DNA of 64,000 bases from Saccharothrix saharensis (GTDB lineage Bacteria; Actinomycetota; Actinomycetes; Mycobacteriales; Pseudonocardiaceae): assembly GCF_006716745.1 (NCBI RefSeq), contig NZ_VFPP01000001.1, positions 310,001 to 374,000 on the forward strand, given 5' to 3'. How positions within the stretch are numbered: position 1 is the first letter of the stretch; every line of letters begins with the position of its first letter. The translations under genes were made by a program, and so were the position numbers. The notes below the pieces were generated by a model. It was not told where the DNA came from and searched no databases. It was given only the letters and a program-made list of their open reading frames with translations. Shown in pieces: positions 25,802-34,264 of the stretch.

Positions 25802-25946
25802 GCGTCCGGCCTCGGTGTTAAGTGAAGAACTGTCCCGGTCCACCACGAATGTTCCGTGATCATTCACTCTGACGAGTGATCTTTCGTGCGATCCTGCCTG
25901 CGTGCGGCCACCCTGCGCCGCCGCACCCGGGAGGAGACACCCCATC

Positions 25947-27119
25947 GTGCGACTACGACCCCTGCTGCACCCCCTCGCCGTCGTCGTATCCGTCCTCGCC
26001 GTCGCAGCGGCCCTGCTCGTCCCCACCGCCGCCGGCGCCACGCCCATCACCGTCGACCAGGCCATCGGTCGGCAGAACGGCGCGTCCGCCACCGTGCGCG
26101 GCTACGTCGTCGGGCAGCCCACCGCCACCACCACCGTCGTGCGGTCGAACTTCCCGTCCGACCACGCGCTCGCCCTGGCCGACTCGCCGAGCCAGACCGC
26201 CACGGGCCGGATGCTGTACGTGCAGATCACGGCGGCGTTCCGGGCCCAGTGGGGCCTGCGGACGAACCCCGGCCTGCTCGGCAGGCGGATCGACGTCACC
26301 GGCCCGCTCGGCGCGTACTTCTCCCACCCCGGCCTCACGTCGCCGACCGCGTTCGCCGACGCCGGCACGTCGCCGACGTCGACCACCACCGCGCCCACCA
26401 CCAGCACCACGACGGCCCCCGGCGGCGACTACGACGACACGTACTACCGCAACGCGCTCGGCAAGACCGGCGCGTCCCTGAAGACCGCGTTGAACGGGAT
26501 CATCCGCACCAACACCAAGCTGTCCTACGACCAGGTGTGGGAGGCGCTGAAGGTCACCGACCAGGACCCGGACAACAGCGCCAACGTGATCCTGCTCTAC
26601 ACCGGCCGCTCGCAGAGCAAGACCACCAACGGCGGCGACCCCGACGACTGGAACCGCGAGCACGTCTGGGCCAAGTCGCACGGCGACTTCGGCACCGCGA
26701 CGGGTCCCGGCACCGACGTCCACCACCTGCGGCCCACCGACGTGTCGGTGAACGCGACGCGCGGCAACAAGGACTTCGACCTGGGCGGCTCGCCGGTGGG
26801 CGAAGCGCCCGGCAACTACACCGACGCCGACTCGTGGGAGCCGCGCGACGCGGTGAAGGGCGACGTCGCGCGGATGCTCTTCTACATGGCCGTGCGGTAC
26901 GAGGGCAACGACGGCCATCCGAACCTGGAGCTGAACAACAGCGTCGGCAACGGCACCGCGCCCTACCACGGCAAGCTGTCCGTGCTGCTGCAGTGGCACG
27001 CGCAGGACCCGCCGGACGCGTTCGAGAAGCGACGCAACCAGGTGATCTACGACAACTTCCAGCGCAACCGCAACCCTTTCATCGACCACCCGGAGTGGGC
27101 CGCGACGATCTGGGGCTGA
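25947..27119 (+). CDS. Secreted endonuclease I-family nuclease with N-terminal OB-like domain
   Basis: A 390-residue secreted nuclease. A signal peptide (about 1-31, ending in AAGATP) is followed by a beta domain of the YhcR/DUF6359 OB type (ITVDQAIGRQNGASATVRGYVVG), a Thr/Ser/Pro linker (TSPTSTTTAPTTSTTTAPGG) and the endonuclease I domain. Its catalytic motif reads DDWNREHVWAKSHGDFG, followed by TDVHHLRPTD. EndA/NucM-type enzymes cut DNA and RNA non-specifically outside the cell for nutrient recovery. GTG 25947 is chosen because it starts the signal peptide and has GAGGAGA upstream. A TCACTC-TGAC-GAGTGA palindrome lies in the promoter region at 25864-25879. Confidence 0.9.
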   Translation: MRLRPLLHPLAVVVSVLAVAAALLVPTAAGATPITVDQAIGRQNGASATVRGYVVGQPTATTTVVRSNFPSDHALALADSPSQTATGRMLYVQITAAFRAQWGLRTNPGLLGRRIDVTGPLGAYFSHPGLTSPTAFADAGTSPTSTTTAPTTSTTTAPGGDYDDTYYRNALGKTGASLKTALNGIIRTNTKLSYDQVWEALKVTDQDPDNSANVILLYTGRSQSKTTNGGDPDDWNREHVWAKSHGDFGTATGPGTDVHHLRPTDVSVNATRGNKDFDLGGSPVGEAPGNYTDADSWEPRDAVKGDVARMLFYMAVRYEGNDGHPNLELNNSVGNGTAPYHGKLSVLLQWHAQDPPDAFEKRRNQVIYDNFQRNRNPFIDHPEWAATIWG

Positions 27120-27128
27120 GCACACCGG

Positions 27129-27171
27129 ACGCCCGTCCTCGACCCTCGCCCGGGGGTTGGAGGGCGGGCGT
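27129..27171 (+). terminator. Hairpin after the endonuclease gene
   Basis: ACGCCCGTCCTC (27129-27140) pairs with GAGGGCGGGCGT (27160-27171) with one G-U pair over 12 positions, enclosing a C/G-rich loop. It starts nine bases after the nuclease stop codon and lacks a T-run, as is common for actinomycete terminators. Confidence 0.6.
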
Positions 27172-27269
27172 TCGCGCGGGCGCCGGGGGAGCGGGCCGCC
27201 CGGTCCGGAGTTGACCTCTCACTCACCCTCTGTTCGAATGAACTCACGCCGTGTTCGGACAGGGGGACG

Positions 27270-28142
27270 ATGAGGGCCGGGGTCACCATCCTGCCGGAGT
27301 ACCGCTGGGCCGAGGCGAAGCCGCGGTGGCAGGCGGCGGAGGCGTACGGGTTCGCGCACGCCTGGACGTTCGACCACCTGGGCTGGGGTCCGCTGGTCGA
27401 CCACCGCTGGTACGGCTCGGTGCCCACCCTGACCGCGGCGTCGGCGGCGACGTCCCGGATCGAGCTGGGCTTCATGGTCGCCTCCCCGAACGTCCGCCAC
27501 CCGCTGCCGTTCGCGCGCGAGGTGTCGGCGCTGGACGACGTGTCGGACGGCCGGATCACGGTCGGCATCGGCGCCGGCGGCATGGGCGGGTACGACGTGC
27601 GGGTGCTCGGCGGTGCGGGGGTCGCCGGCCCGGCGCGTCGGTACCTGGAGTTCGTGGAGCTGCTGGACGCCCTGCTGACCAGGGACCGGGTCGACTACTC
27701 GGGCGAGTACTACACCGCCGTCGGCGCCCGCACCGCGCCGGGCTGCGTGCAACGCCCCCGCACGCCGTTCGTGCTGGCCGCCAACGGCCCGCGCGGCATG
27801 GCCCTGGCCGCGCGGCACGGCCAGGGCTGGGTGACCGTCGGCACCGCGCGCGACTCGCTGGAGTCCTGGTGGGCGTCGCTGGCCGAGCTGTCCGCCCGCT
27901 TCGACGACGCGCTGGCCGCCGCCTCCCGCGACCGCGCCGCGGTCCGCCGCTTCCTGCAGACCGACGCGGCCCCGGTGTTCTCGCTGTCGAGCGTCGAGTG
28001 CTACCGCGACTTCCTCGGTCGGGCGGGCGAGCTCGGCTTCACCGACGTGCTGGCGCCGTGGCCGAGGCGCGACGGCCCGTTCGCCGGCGACGAGGCGCTC
28101 CTGGAGGCGGTGGCGTCGGACGTGCTGCCCACCCTCGTCTGA
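27270..28142 (+). CDS. LLM-class (F420-type) flavin-dependent oxidoreductase
   Basis: A 290-residue luciferase-like TIM-barrel oxidoreductase. RAGVTILPEYRWAEAKPRWQAAEAYGFAHAWTFDHL is the typical first strand-helix, RIELGFMVASPNVRHPLPFAREVSALDDVSDGRITVGIGAGG the central signature, and PRGMALAARHGQGWVTVG the later cofactor-binding segment. Actinobacterial members of this type usually use coenzyme F420, less often FMN. The substrate is unknown. The ATG at 27270 is preceded by a purine-rich GGACAGGGGGACG. It is monocistronic; the gene after it starts more than 400 bp later. Confidence 0.88.
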   Translation: MRAGVTILPEYRWAEAKPRWQAAEAYGFAHAWTFDHLGWGPLVDHRWYGSVPTLTAASAATSRIELGFMVASPNVRHPLPFAREVSALDDVSDGRITVGIGAGGMGGYDVRVLGGAGVAGPARRYLEFVELLDALLTRDRVDYSGEYYTAVGARTAPGCVQRPRTPFVLAANGPRGMALAARHGQGWVTVGTARDSLESWWASLAELSARFDDALAAASRDRAAVRRFLQTDAAPVFSLSSVECYRDFLGRAGELGFTDVLAPWPRRDGPFAGDEALLEAVASDVLPTLV

Positions 28143-28554
28143 CCCCGCGGCCCGTCACCCTCGTCAAGTCCGATGTGGAGTGCTGTCGGCCAAACCCCTC
28201 ACTTCTCGTGATCGGACACCGGGGATCGCTCAGCGGCGTCGGCGCGTCCGGGGTGGGGTGCTCGTCCGTGCGGTGAGGTGCGTGGCAGTGACCGTCGTTC
28301 TGCGGGTTCGTCACGCCGTGCTTCTGGAACGCGTCTTAACCCGTCGGCTCGACCGGGGGTTTCGCTCGAACTCGTGAATCCGGACCGTACCCGGATCACC
28401 GACACCCACCCATGCCACGGCTGTGATGACCGACCGGATGAACGAGCCGGTCGGTGACGCAACCTGCCCGAGTGGTGTTCGGTTCAACTACTGCTTCTTG
28501 CTCTCGGTGACTGTTAGTTTCCGGACAGTGATGACATCCAGTGAGGAGGCGACG
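28143..28554. promoter_or_regulatory. Intergenic region upstream of the small-peptide gene
   Basis: 412 bp with no convincing gene. The second half (28480-28535) is markedly AT-rich, with GGTTCAACTACTGCTTCTTG and CTGTTAGTTTCC, and probably carries the promoter of the small-peptide/dehydrogenase unit. A frame running from 28423 joins the small peptide in phase, but it has no ribosome site at its own start and an odd composition, so it is not called as coding. Confidence 0.4.
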
Positions 28555-28623
28555 ATGAAACGCGTGATCGGCGTGCCGCTCAGCGCCGCGGAGGTCACTC
28601 CACTCGGGACGTTCGAGATCTGA
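28555..28623 (+). CDS. 22-residue peptide gene of unknown role
   Basis: A minimal open frame of 22 codons (MKRVIGVPLSAAEV then TPLGTFEI) with one of the best ribosome-binding sites in the window: GAGGAGG at 28543-28549, five bases before ATG. It opens a transcription unit and is followed after 45 bp by a nucleotide-sugar dehydrogenase. It could be a precursor peptide, a regulatory leader peptide, or a small protein; no radical SAM, ATP-grasp or protease partner typical of known peptide-modifying pathways is adjacent. It has no Cys, no Trp and no run of identical codons that would suggest classical amino-acid attenuation. Confidence 0.5.
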   Translation: MKRVIGVPLSAAEVTPLGTFEI

Positions 28624-28668
28624 CCGCCTTGGCCCCCAACCCCAACCGATGTCGTGGAAAGGGCGCAC

Positions 28669-29916
28669 GTGTCGTTCGATCTGGTCGTGGTCGGAGTCGG
28701 CTACGTAGGGCTGCCGCTGGCGGCGGCCGCCACCGCCGCGGGCATGGCGGTGGCCGGGTACGACACCGACCCGGACGTGGTGCGCACCCTCACCGAGGGC
28801 CGCTCGCACGTGCTGGACGTACCGCACAGCGAGCTGCGGGCCCTGCGCGCCAGGGGTTTCACCCCCACCACCGACCCGGCGGTCATCGCCGACGCCGACA
28901 CCGTCGTCATCTGCGTGCCCACCGGTCTGGGCCCGGACGGGCGACCCGACCTGGACGCGGTCCGCGCCGCCGCCGGGACCGTCTCCGACCACCTGCGGCC
29001 CGGCACCCTGGTGGTCCTGGAGTCCACCAGCTTCCCCGGCACCACCGACGAGGTGGTGCGGCCGATCCTGGAGCGGCACGGCCTCGTGGCCGGCGAGGAC
29101 TTCCCGCTGGGCTACTCGCCCGAACGCGTCGACCCCGGCAACCGCCGGTTCGGCATCCGCAACACCCCGAAGGTCGTCAGCGGGCACACCCCGTTGTGCG
29201 CCAAGCACTGCGCCACCTTCTACTGCCGGTTCGTCGACCAGGTCGTGGTGGCCCGCGGCACCCGCGAGGCAGAGATGGCGAAGCTGCTGGAGAACACCTA
29301 CCGGTACGTGAACATCGCGCTGGTCAACGAGATCGCCGTGTTCTGCGACCGACTCGGCATCGACGTGTGGGACGTGCTCCACTGCGCGGCCACCAAGCCG
29401 TTCGGCTTCCAGCCGTTCACGCCCGGCCCCGGCGTCGGCGGGCACTGCATCCCCGTGGACCCGCGCTACCTGCTGGACAAGGCCCACCGCGAAGGCGCGC
29501 GACTGGGCGTGGTGGAAGCGGCCCGGCGGGTCGACTCGGCGATGCCCTCCTACGTGGTCGAACGGGCGGTGCGCCTGCTGACCCGGGACGGCGTGCCCGT
29601 GGCCGGCGCGCGGGTCCTGCTGCTCGGCGTGTCCTACAAGGCCGACGTGCCCGACACCAGGGAGTCCGCCGCCTTCCGCATCGCCGCCGAGCTGAGGGCG
29701 CTCGGCGCCGACGTGGTCCACCACGACCCGGTGGCCGGCGAGGTGCCCGCGCTCGGGCCGCCCGCCACCGACCTGGACTCCGCGCTGCGCACGAGCGACG
29801 CCACCGTGCTGCTCGTCGCGCACAGCGGGTACGACCCCGGCCGCCTGGCCAGGAACGCGCGGCGCCTGCTCGACGTCACGGGCAGCGTGCCGGGAGGGGA
29901 GGTCATGCGCCTTTGA
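28669..29916 (+). CDS. UDP-sugar 6-dehydrogenase (WbpA/WecC type)
   Basis: A 415-residue NAD-dependent nucleotide-sugar dehydrogenase oxidising C6 to a uronic acid. VVVGVGYVGLPLA (6-18) is the Rossmann loop, ESTSFPGTTDEVV the central conserved strand, and GPGVGGHC260IPVDP holds the catalytic cysteine; SYKADVPDTRESAA is the C-terminal signature. The sequence type fits UDP-N-acetylhexosamine dehydrogenases (making UDP-GlcNAcA or UDP-ManNAcA) better than UDP-glucose dehydrogenase. GTG 28669 follows GGAAAGGG; the upstream GTG 28654 is the alternative. With the Gfo/Idh and DegT genes further on it could start a 3-amino-uronic acid route of the WbpA-WbpB-WbpE kind. Confidence 0.87.
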   Translation: MSFDLVVVGVGYVGLPLAAAATAAGMAVAGYDTDPDVVRTLTEGRSHVLDVPHSELRALRARGFTPTTDPAVIADADTVVICVPTGLGPDGRPDLDAVRAAAGTVSDHLRPGTLVVLESTSFPGTTDEVVRPILERHGLVAGEDFPLGYSPERVDPGNRRFGIRNTPKVVSGHTPLCAKHCATFYCRFVDQVVVARGTREAEMAKLLENTYRYVNIALVNEIAVFCDRLGIDVWDVLHCAATKPFGFQPFTPGPGVGGHCIPVDPRYLLDKAHREGARLGVVEAARRVDSAMPSYVVERAVRLLTRDGVPVAGARVLLLGVSYKADVPDTRESAAFRIAAELRALGADVVHHDPVAGEVPALGPPATDLDSALRTSDATVLLVAHSGYDPGRLARNARRLLDVTGSVPGGEVMRL

Positions 29917-29918
29917 GA

Positions 29919-29935
29919 CCCCCCGACGCGGGGGG
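29919..29935 (+). terminator. GC-only hairpin after the dehydrogenase gene
   Basis: CCCCCC (29919-29924) pairs with GGGGGG (29930-29935) around a GACGC loop, three bases after the stop codon. It is short and has no T-run, so it may be a terminator or a 3' stabiliser. Confidence 0.45.
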
Positions 29936-29992
29936 ACCCCGGACCAACGCAGGTTTCGCTGGAACCACCTCACTACTCATAGGAGTGTCCGA

Positions 29993-30535
29993 ATGGTCAT
30001 GTCCACGCCGGTCAAGAGCGATCGGCTCAAGAAGCGCTTCGAGAAGTGGGACGTCGACGGCAACGGTCGCATCGAGAAGTCCGACTACATCGCCGAGGCG
30101 CACCGCATCATCGCGGCGTTCGGCGCGGACCCGTCGCTGCCGAGCGCTCGTGCGCTGATCGACGCCTACACGTCCATGTTCGAGTTCCTGGCCACCAAGG
30201 CCGGTGTCGGCCCGGACGGCTCCATGAGCGAGAACGAGTTCCTCGACGTGGCCGAGGCGCAGGTGTTCGCCGAGGGCGACGCCGGGTTCAACCGGGTGGT
30301 GCGGCCGACCGTCGCGGCCATGGTCGGGCTGGCCGACACCGACGGCGACGGCGAGGTGAACCCGTCGGAGTTCCGCAAGTGGCTGAACGCCATCGGCGTG
30401 GACGACTCGTCCGCCGTCGAGTCGTTCCGGACCATCGACACCAACGGCAACGGGACGCTGACGGTGGACGAACTGGTGGCCGCGGTGCGCGCCTACCACT
30501 TCGGCACCCTGGACGTGCCGCTGCTCGGTCATTGA
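29993..30535 (+). CDS. EF-hand calcium-binding protein (calerythrin-like)
   Basis: A 180-residue, four-EF-hand protein. Canonical loops are D20-V-D-G-N-G-R-I-E-K-S-D31, D115-T-D-G-D-G-E-V-N-P-S-E126 and D149-T-N-G-N-G-T-L-T-V-D-E160; the second hand (about 72-83, GVGPDGSMSENE) is degenerate and probably empty. The first loop ends in Asp instead of Glu, predicting weaker calcium binding. The protein has no signal peptide and resembles the calerythrin group of soluble calcium buffers or sensors of actinomycetes. ATG 29993 sits seven bases after AGGAG. It has its own ribosome site and a strong 3' hairpin; whether it belongs to the neighbouring biosynthetic genes is unclear. Confidence 0.9.
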   Translation: MVMSTPVKSDRLKKRFEKWDVDGNGRIEKSDYIAEAHRIIAAFGADPSLPSARALIDAYTSMFEFLATKAGVGPDGSMSENEFLDVAEAQVFAEGDAGFNRVVRPTVAAMVGLADTDGDGEVNPSEFRKWLNAIGVDDSSAVESFRTIDTNGNGTLTVDELVAAVRAYHFGTLDVPLLGH

Positions 30536-30547
30536 CCTGACGACGGT

Positions 30548-30577
30548 GACGCCCCGGAGGACTTCCTCCGGGGCGTC
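30548..30577. terminator. Bidirectional terminator hairpin
   Basis: A perfect 13-bp stem: GACGCCCCGGAGG (30548-30560), loop ACTT, CCTCCGGGGCGTC (30565-30577). It lies between the convergent EF-hand gene and the minus-strand biosynthetic operon, so it can stop transcription from both sides. Confidence 0.85.
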
Positions 30578-30589
30578 GTCGTCGTGTGG

Positions 30590-31003
30590 TCACCGCGCCG
30601 GCACGACCGCCGGGCTGAACACCACCTCCACCTCCGGGCGCAGGCCGAGTTCCGGCCCGGTGCGCGGGACCGGGGTGCTGATCAGGATGTTGTAGTGGTT
30701 GGGGTGGTGGCAGGCGTCGAACCCGAGCACGGTGCCGACCAGCTCGCCGTCGCACCACACCTCGTCGCCCCGGTCGACGACGCCCGCGTTGCCGATCTCC
30801 ACGAACCCGAGGAACGCCACCCGGTCGATCCGCGCCCCGGCCGCCGTGTCGTCGTGGTCGGTGGTCACCAGCTCGTGCACCTCACCGCGGCGCACGCAGC
30901 GGCTCGCGAACGGCTCCAGGCTCATGCCGCGGTCGTCGCGGCGGTGCGCCAGCACCTTCACCACCCGGCTGCCGACCGCCCGCTTCTCGCCGTCCTCCAG
31001 CAT
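30590..31003 (-). CDS. Small beta-rich protein of unknown function in sugar-type operon
   Basis: A 137-residue soluble protein without signal peptide. Notable segments are VVKVLAHRRDDRGMSLEPF, GEVHELVTTDHDDTAAGARID, FLGFVEIGNAGVVDRGDEVW and GFDACHHPNHYNILISTP; the His-rich HHPNHYN could bind a metal or form an active site. I do not recognise the family. ATG 31003 shares one base with the stop of the Gfo/Idh gene (TGATG); a GTG at 31006 would give a four-base overlap. Tight coupling says it works with the dehydrogenase. It is the last gene of the minus-strand operon and ends next to a strong terminator. Confidence 0.7.
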   Translation of the reverse strand: MLEDGEKRAVGSRVVKVLAHRRDDRGMSLEPFASRCVRRGEVHELVTTDHDDTAAGARIDRVAFLGFVEIGNAGVVDRGDEVWCDGELVGTVLGFDACHHPNHYNILISTPVPRTGPELGLRPEVEVVFSPAVVPAR

Positions 31004-31890
31004 CACGCACCCTCTCGTCGGTACACCTCGTCGACCAGGTCCAGCGCGGCCAACCCGCCGTCGCGCCACCCCGACCCCGCCGTCACGGCCGCCGCGAAGT
31101 CCCGCAGCACGCCGTCGTACTCGTGCCACAGCGAGCCCTTGAACCCGTCGAAGCCCGCCAGCACGTCGGCCCGCAGCACGGTCCCGTCGGCCAGTCGCGC
31201 GGTCACGTCCTTGGTCTCGCCGGGGTGTGACCAGTCCAGGTCCACCACCGCCGGCGCGGAGCCGCGCACGTGCAGCACCGCCTGCCGGTCGATGCCGTCC
31301 ACGCGCGTGACGCGCGCCGACTCCAGCGTCACCTCGCCCAGGAACAGCCGCACCAGGTCCAGCGCGTTCGGCCCGTTGTCGGCCACGCACCCGCCGCCGG
31401 ACCGCGCCGGGTCGAGGTACCACCGGTCCGCGCCGACGTGCTCCTCGATCCGCTCCAGGTACCGCACGGTCAGCTCGGCGACGGGCGCGGCACCGGCCAG
31501 CTTGTCCCGCAGCGCCAGCACGTTCGCGTTGTACCGCCGGTGGAACGCGGTGAACAGCGCCACGTCACGGCGCCGCGCCGCCTCGGCCACCGCCAACCCG
31601 TCCCGCAGGGAGGTGGCCAGCGGCTTCTCCACGCACACCGGCAGCCCGTGCTCGACGGCGTCCATCGCGACCCGCGCGTGCACGTCGTTGGGCGCCGTCA
31701 CCACCACCGCGTCGATCCCGCCCGCGTCGAGCATCGCCTCGTGCGAGCGGAAAGCGGGCACTCCGTGGTCGGTCAACGCGCGTTCGTCGAGGTCGCACAC
31801 GGCGGCCAGCGCGAACCGGGGCGAGGACGCGATCGCCGCCAGGTAGAACCGCGAGATCACGCCCAGCCCCACCACCCCGAGCCGGATCAC
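31003..31890 (-). CDS. Gfo/Idh/MocA-family sugar or cyclitol dehydrogenase
   Basis: A 295-residue NAD(P)-dependent oxidoreductase. The Rossmann loop is LGVVGLGVISRF (4-15), the conserved lysine is in PVCVEKPLAT, and the second domain carries ADNGPNALDLVRLFLG. Such enzymes oxidise or reduce a ring hydroxyl of sugars or inositols and supply the keto substrate for aminotransferases. GTG 31890 begins the Rossmann strand; the frame is open further upstream but lacks family-like sequence there. An 89-bp gap separates it from the Ldh-type gene upstream, the only non-overlapping junction in this operon. A second, unrelated-looking member lies at 35075-36112. Confidence 0.87.
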   Translation of the reverse strand: MIRLGVVGLGVISRFYLAAIASSPRFALAAVCDLDERALTDHGVPAFRSHEAMLDAGGIDAVVVTAPNDVHARVAMDAVEHGLPVCVEKPLATSLRDGLAVAEAARRRDVALFTAFHRRYNANVLALRDKLAGAAPVAELTVRYLERIEEHVGADRWYLDPARSGGGCVADNGPNALDLVRLFLGEVTLESARVTRVDGIDRQAVLHVRGSAPAVVDLDWSHPGETKDVTARLADGTVLRADVLAGFDGFKGSLWHEYDGVLRDFAAAVTAGSGWRDGGLAALDLVDEVYRREGA

Positions 31891-31979
31891 CGCGGACCGG
31901 TCGGTGCCCGACGGTCCGCGCCACCCCGATCGATCCGGCTGCGCCCGGTCCCGCTGCGGTCCCGACCCCACGGGGCCGC

Positions 31980-33032
31980 TCACCCGACGGCCTGCAGGCC
32001 CGGCGCGATCCCGCGCAACTCCTCGTACAGGTCGTCCGGCAGCGGGACGCCGTGGACGCGTCGCCAGCGGGCCCGCTCGCCCTCGCGCCACCCGGGATAG
32101 GTCACCGGCCGGCGCGGGTCGAGCGGCGGGGTGCCGGTGATCGCGCTGAACAGGGCCGCCGCGTCCGCGCCGAAGCCCGAGCGCAGCGCCGACGGCGCGA
32201 ACACCAGCGCCATCACCCCGATGTCGTCGTCCCGCGACACCGACGACAGCGGACCCGTCGCGGCGCCCGGCACCAACGCCGCCAGCACCTCCACCAGCAG
32301 CCCCAACCCGAAACCCTTGTACGCACCCGTCTCCGGCGCGCCGCCCAACCACAGCAGCCGCCCGTCACCCCGGTCGAACGCCGTCGGGTCCGTCACCGGC
32401 GTCCCGTCCTCGTCGGCCAACCACCCCGGCGGGATCGGCTCACCGGCCCGCGCCGCCGCGCGCACCCGGCCCGTCGGTACCACCGTGGTGCTCATGTCCA
32501 GCACGAACGGCGGCCGGTCGCCCGCCGGGCAGGCCACCGCCAACGGGTTCGTGCCCAGCAGCGGCTCCCGGCCACCCGGCGCGGGCGCGATGCGCTGCCC
32601 GCCGCAGTTCGAGGCGACCAGACCCACCATCCCGTGCGCCGCCGCGCGGGCCGCGTGGTAGCCGGCGCACCCGATGTGCGTCGCCCCGCGCAGCGCCACG
32701 ACCCCGACCCCGTAGCGCGCCGCCCGCGCCGAGGCCAGCTCCACCGCCTGCGACGCCGACCACAGCCCGAGCGTGCGCCGCGCGTCGGCCAGCACGGACG
32801 CGCCCCGGTCGGCCAGCACCGCCATGTCGGCCGCGGCCTCGGCGCGCCCTGAGTCGAACAGCGGCAGGTACAGCCGGGTCAGGTTCACCAGCCCGTGCGT
32901 GCTCGTCCCGGTCAGGTCGCCGTGGCACAACGCCTCCGCCGCGGTCGCCGCCCGGTCCGGCGGCACGCCGCGCGCCCGGAACACACCGGTGACGGTGTCC
33001 AGCAGGGTCGGGTAGGGCACCAGGACGGTCAT
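31980..33032 (-). CDS. Ldh-family (malate/L-lactate-type) NAD(P)-dependent oxidoreductase
   Basis: A 350-residue member of the Ldh/YlbC/ComC fold family, distinct from classical lactate dehydrogenase. Recognisable blocks are ALCHGDLTGTSTHGLVNLTRLYLP, ASCGG-like SNCGGQRIAPAPGGREPLLGTNPLAVACP, VLDMSTTVVPTGRVRAAARAGEPIPPGW and TGAYKGFGLGLLVEVL. Family members reduce 2-keto acids or cyclic imines (2,3-diketo-gulonate, delta-1-piperideine-2-carboxylate) or oxidise ureidoglycolate. The substrate here is unknown; a 2-keto or imine intermediate of the neighbouring pathway is plausible. ATG 33032 overlaps the M20 stop by four bases. Confidence 0.88.
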   Translation of the reverse strand: MTVLVPYPTLLDTVTGVFRARGVPPDRAATAAEALCHGDLTGTSTHGLVNLTRLYLPLFDSGRAEAAADMAVLADRGASVLADARRTLGLWSASQAVELASARAARYGVGVVALRGATHIGCAGYHAARAAAHGMVGLVASNCGGQRIAPAPGGREPLLGTNPLAVACPAGDRPPFVLDMSTTVVPTGRVRAAARAGEPIPPGWLADEDGTPVTDPTAFDRGDGRLLWLGGAPETGAYKGFGLGLLVEVLAALVPGAATGPLSSVSRDDDIGVMALVFAPSALRSGFGADAAALFSAITGTPPLDPRRPVTYPGWREGERARWRRVHGVPLPDDLYEELRGIAPGLQAVG

Positions 33033-34264
33033 GTTCCTCCGTTCCGCGCGAACCGCACGACGATGTCCCGGACCACGTCGGTGAACCGGTCGAGGTCGGC
33101 GACGTCGGCGTGCTCGCCGCGCGCGTGGGCGTTGTTGGCCTCCAGCGATCCGGGGCCGAGGACGGCGGTGCGCGCGCCCGGCACGTCGGCCAGCCAGATC
33201 GCGTCACAGGTGAACGCGGGCTCGTGCGCGGGCCAGCGCGGCGCCACGGCGTCCAGCAGCGGCACGTCCTGCGGCGGCAACGCGGGCAGTCCCCGCTTGC
33301 GCCACTCCAGCCGGGTGATGGCGGCGGCGTCGACGGCGGTGCGGTGGAACGGCGGCACGCCGCGGAAGCGGGCGGTGAACTCGGCGAGCCCCTCGCGCAG
33401 CGCCACGTCCAGCGCTGCGGCCAGAGCCCGCGCGGAGGCCGTGCTGCCGTAGGACAGGTTCAGCAGCAGCTCGCCGCTGCCGTACACGCGGTTGTGCATG
33501 TGGCCCGTGTGCAGCCCGGCCACGCACACCCGGCCGTCCGGCACCCGCCCGGCCAACGCGCCCGCCAGGTGCTGGGCGAGGAACCCCAGCAGGACCGACG
33601 CGTTGTGCCCGGCCTGCGGCCGGTCGTCGATCGCGTCCTCGCCCCGCACCCGCACGCACGCCGTCATCGCGGCCGTCGACCGGGGCAGGTAGCGCAGCCC
33701 GGTCGGCTCGCAGAACACGTTCAGGCTGCCGTGGTACCCGGCCTCGACCAGCGGACGGGTGCCGAACACGCCCATCGCGCCGCCCTCCTCGCCGGACACC
33801 GCCTGGATCAGCACGCTCACGTCCCGCCCGACCGCCGGGTCCGCCATCGCGGCGCGGACACCGGCCAGCAGCGCCACCGCGGGCCCCTTGGCGTCGATCG
33901 CGCCCCGACCGTGGAACCGGGCGCCGTCGAACCCGGCGGGCTCGAACGGCGCGACCGTGTCCAGGTGCACGTTGAACATCACCACGGGCTCGGCGCGACC
34001 GACCCGCAGCACCAGGTTCGGCTGCCGCGCCAGGAAGTCCGGGTCCTCGGCGATCGCCTCGCGCACCACCGCGGGCACGTCGTGCCGCAGCACGTCGACC
34101 TCCCGCGCGGGCCCCAGGTGCACCGTCCGCATCCCGAAGGACTCGGCCGCCTCCGAGTACGCGTGCGCCGCCTCCCACAGGCACACCTCGTCGGTCGTCT
34201 CCAGCGGGCCGGCGGTCGGCAGCGCGAGCAGCTCCAGCAGCAGGTCGCGGTCCTCCCCGATCAC
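33029..34264 (-). CDS. M20-family metallohydrolase (ArgE/DapE type)
   Basis: A 411-residue zinc deacylase/peptidase. The metal site is visible as H100-L-D102, D124 (RGAIDAKG) and the general base pair E159-E160 in VSGEEGG; a dimerisation domain lies between about 200 and 320. ArgE/DapE-type enzymes remove acetyl or succinyl groups from amino acids, so removal of an N-acyl protecting group from an amino-sugar or amino-acid intermediate is the natural reading. GTG 34264 overlaps the isomerase stop by four bases, and its own stop overlaps the Ldh-type gene, showing a translationally coupled trio. Confidence 0.87.
   Translation of the reverse strand: MIGEDRDLLLELLALPTAGPLETTDEVCLWEAAHAYSEAAESFGMRTVHLGPAREVDVLRHDVPAVVREAIAEDPDFLARQPNLVLRVGRAEPVVMFNVHLDTVAPFEPAGFDGARFHGRGAIDAKGPAVALLAGVRAAMADPAVGRDVSVLIQAVSGEEGGAMGVFGTRPLVEAGYHGSLNVFCEPTGLRYLPRSTAAMTACVRVRGEDAIDDRPQAGHNASVLLGFLAQHLAGALAGRVPDGRVCVAGLHTGHMHNRVYGSGELLLNLSYGSTASARALAAALDVALREGLAEFTARFRGVPPFHRTAVDAAAITRLEWRKRGLPALPPQDVPLLDAVAPRWPAHEPAFTCDAIWLADVPGARTAVLGPGSLEANNAHARGEHADVADLDRFTDVVRDIVVRFARNGGT

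Noticed and set aside
28423..28554. Upstream extension of the 22-codon peptide to about 66 residues
   Set aside because: The frame is open, but the early start has no ribosome site and the strong GAGGAGG lies inside the extension, directly before ATG 28555.
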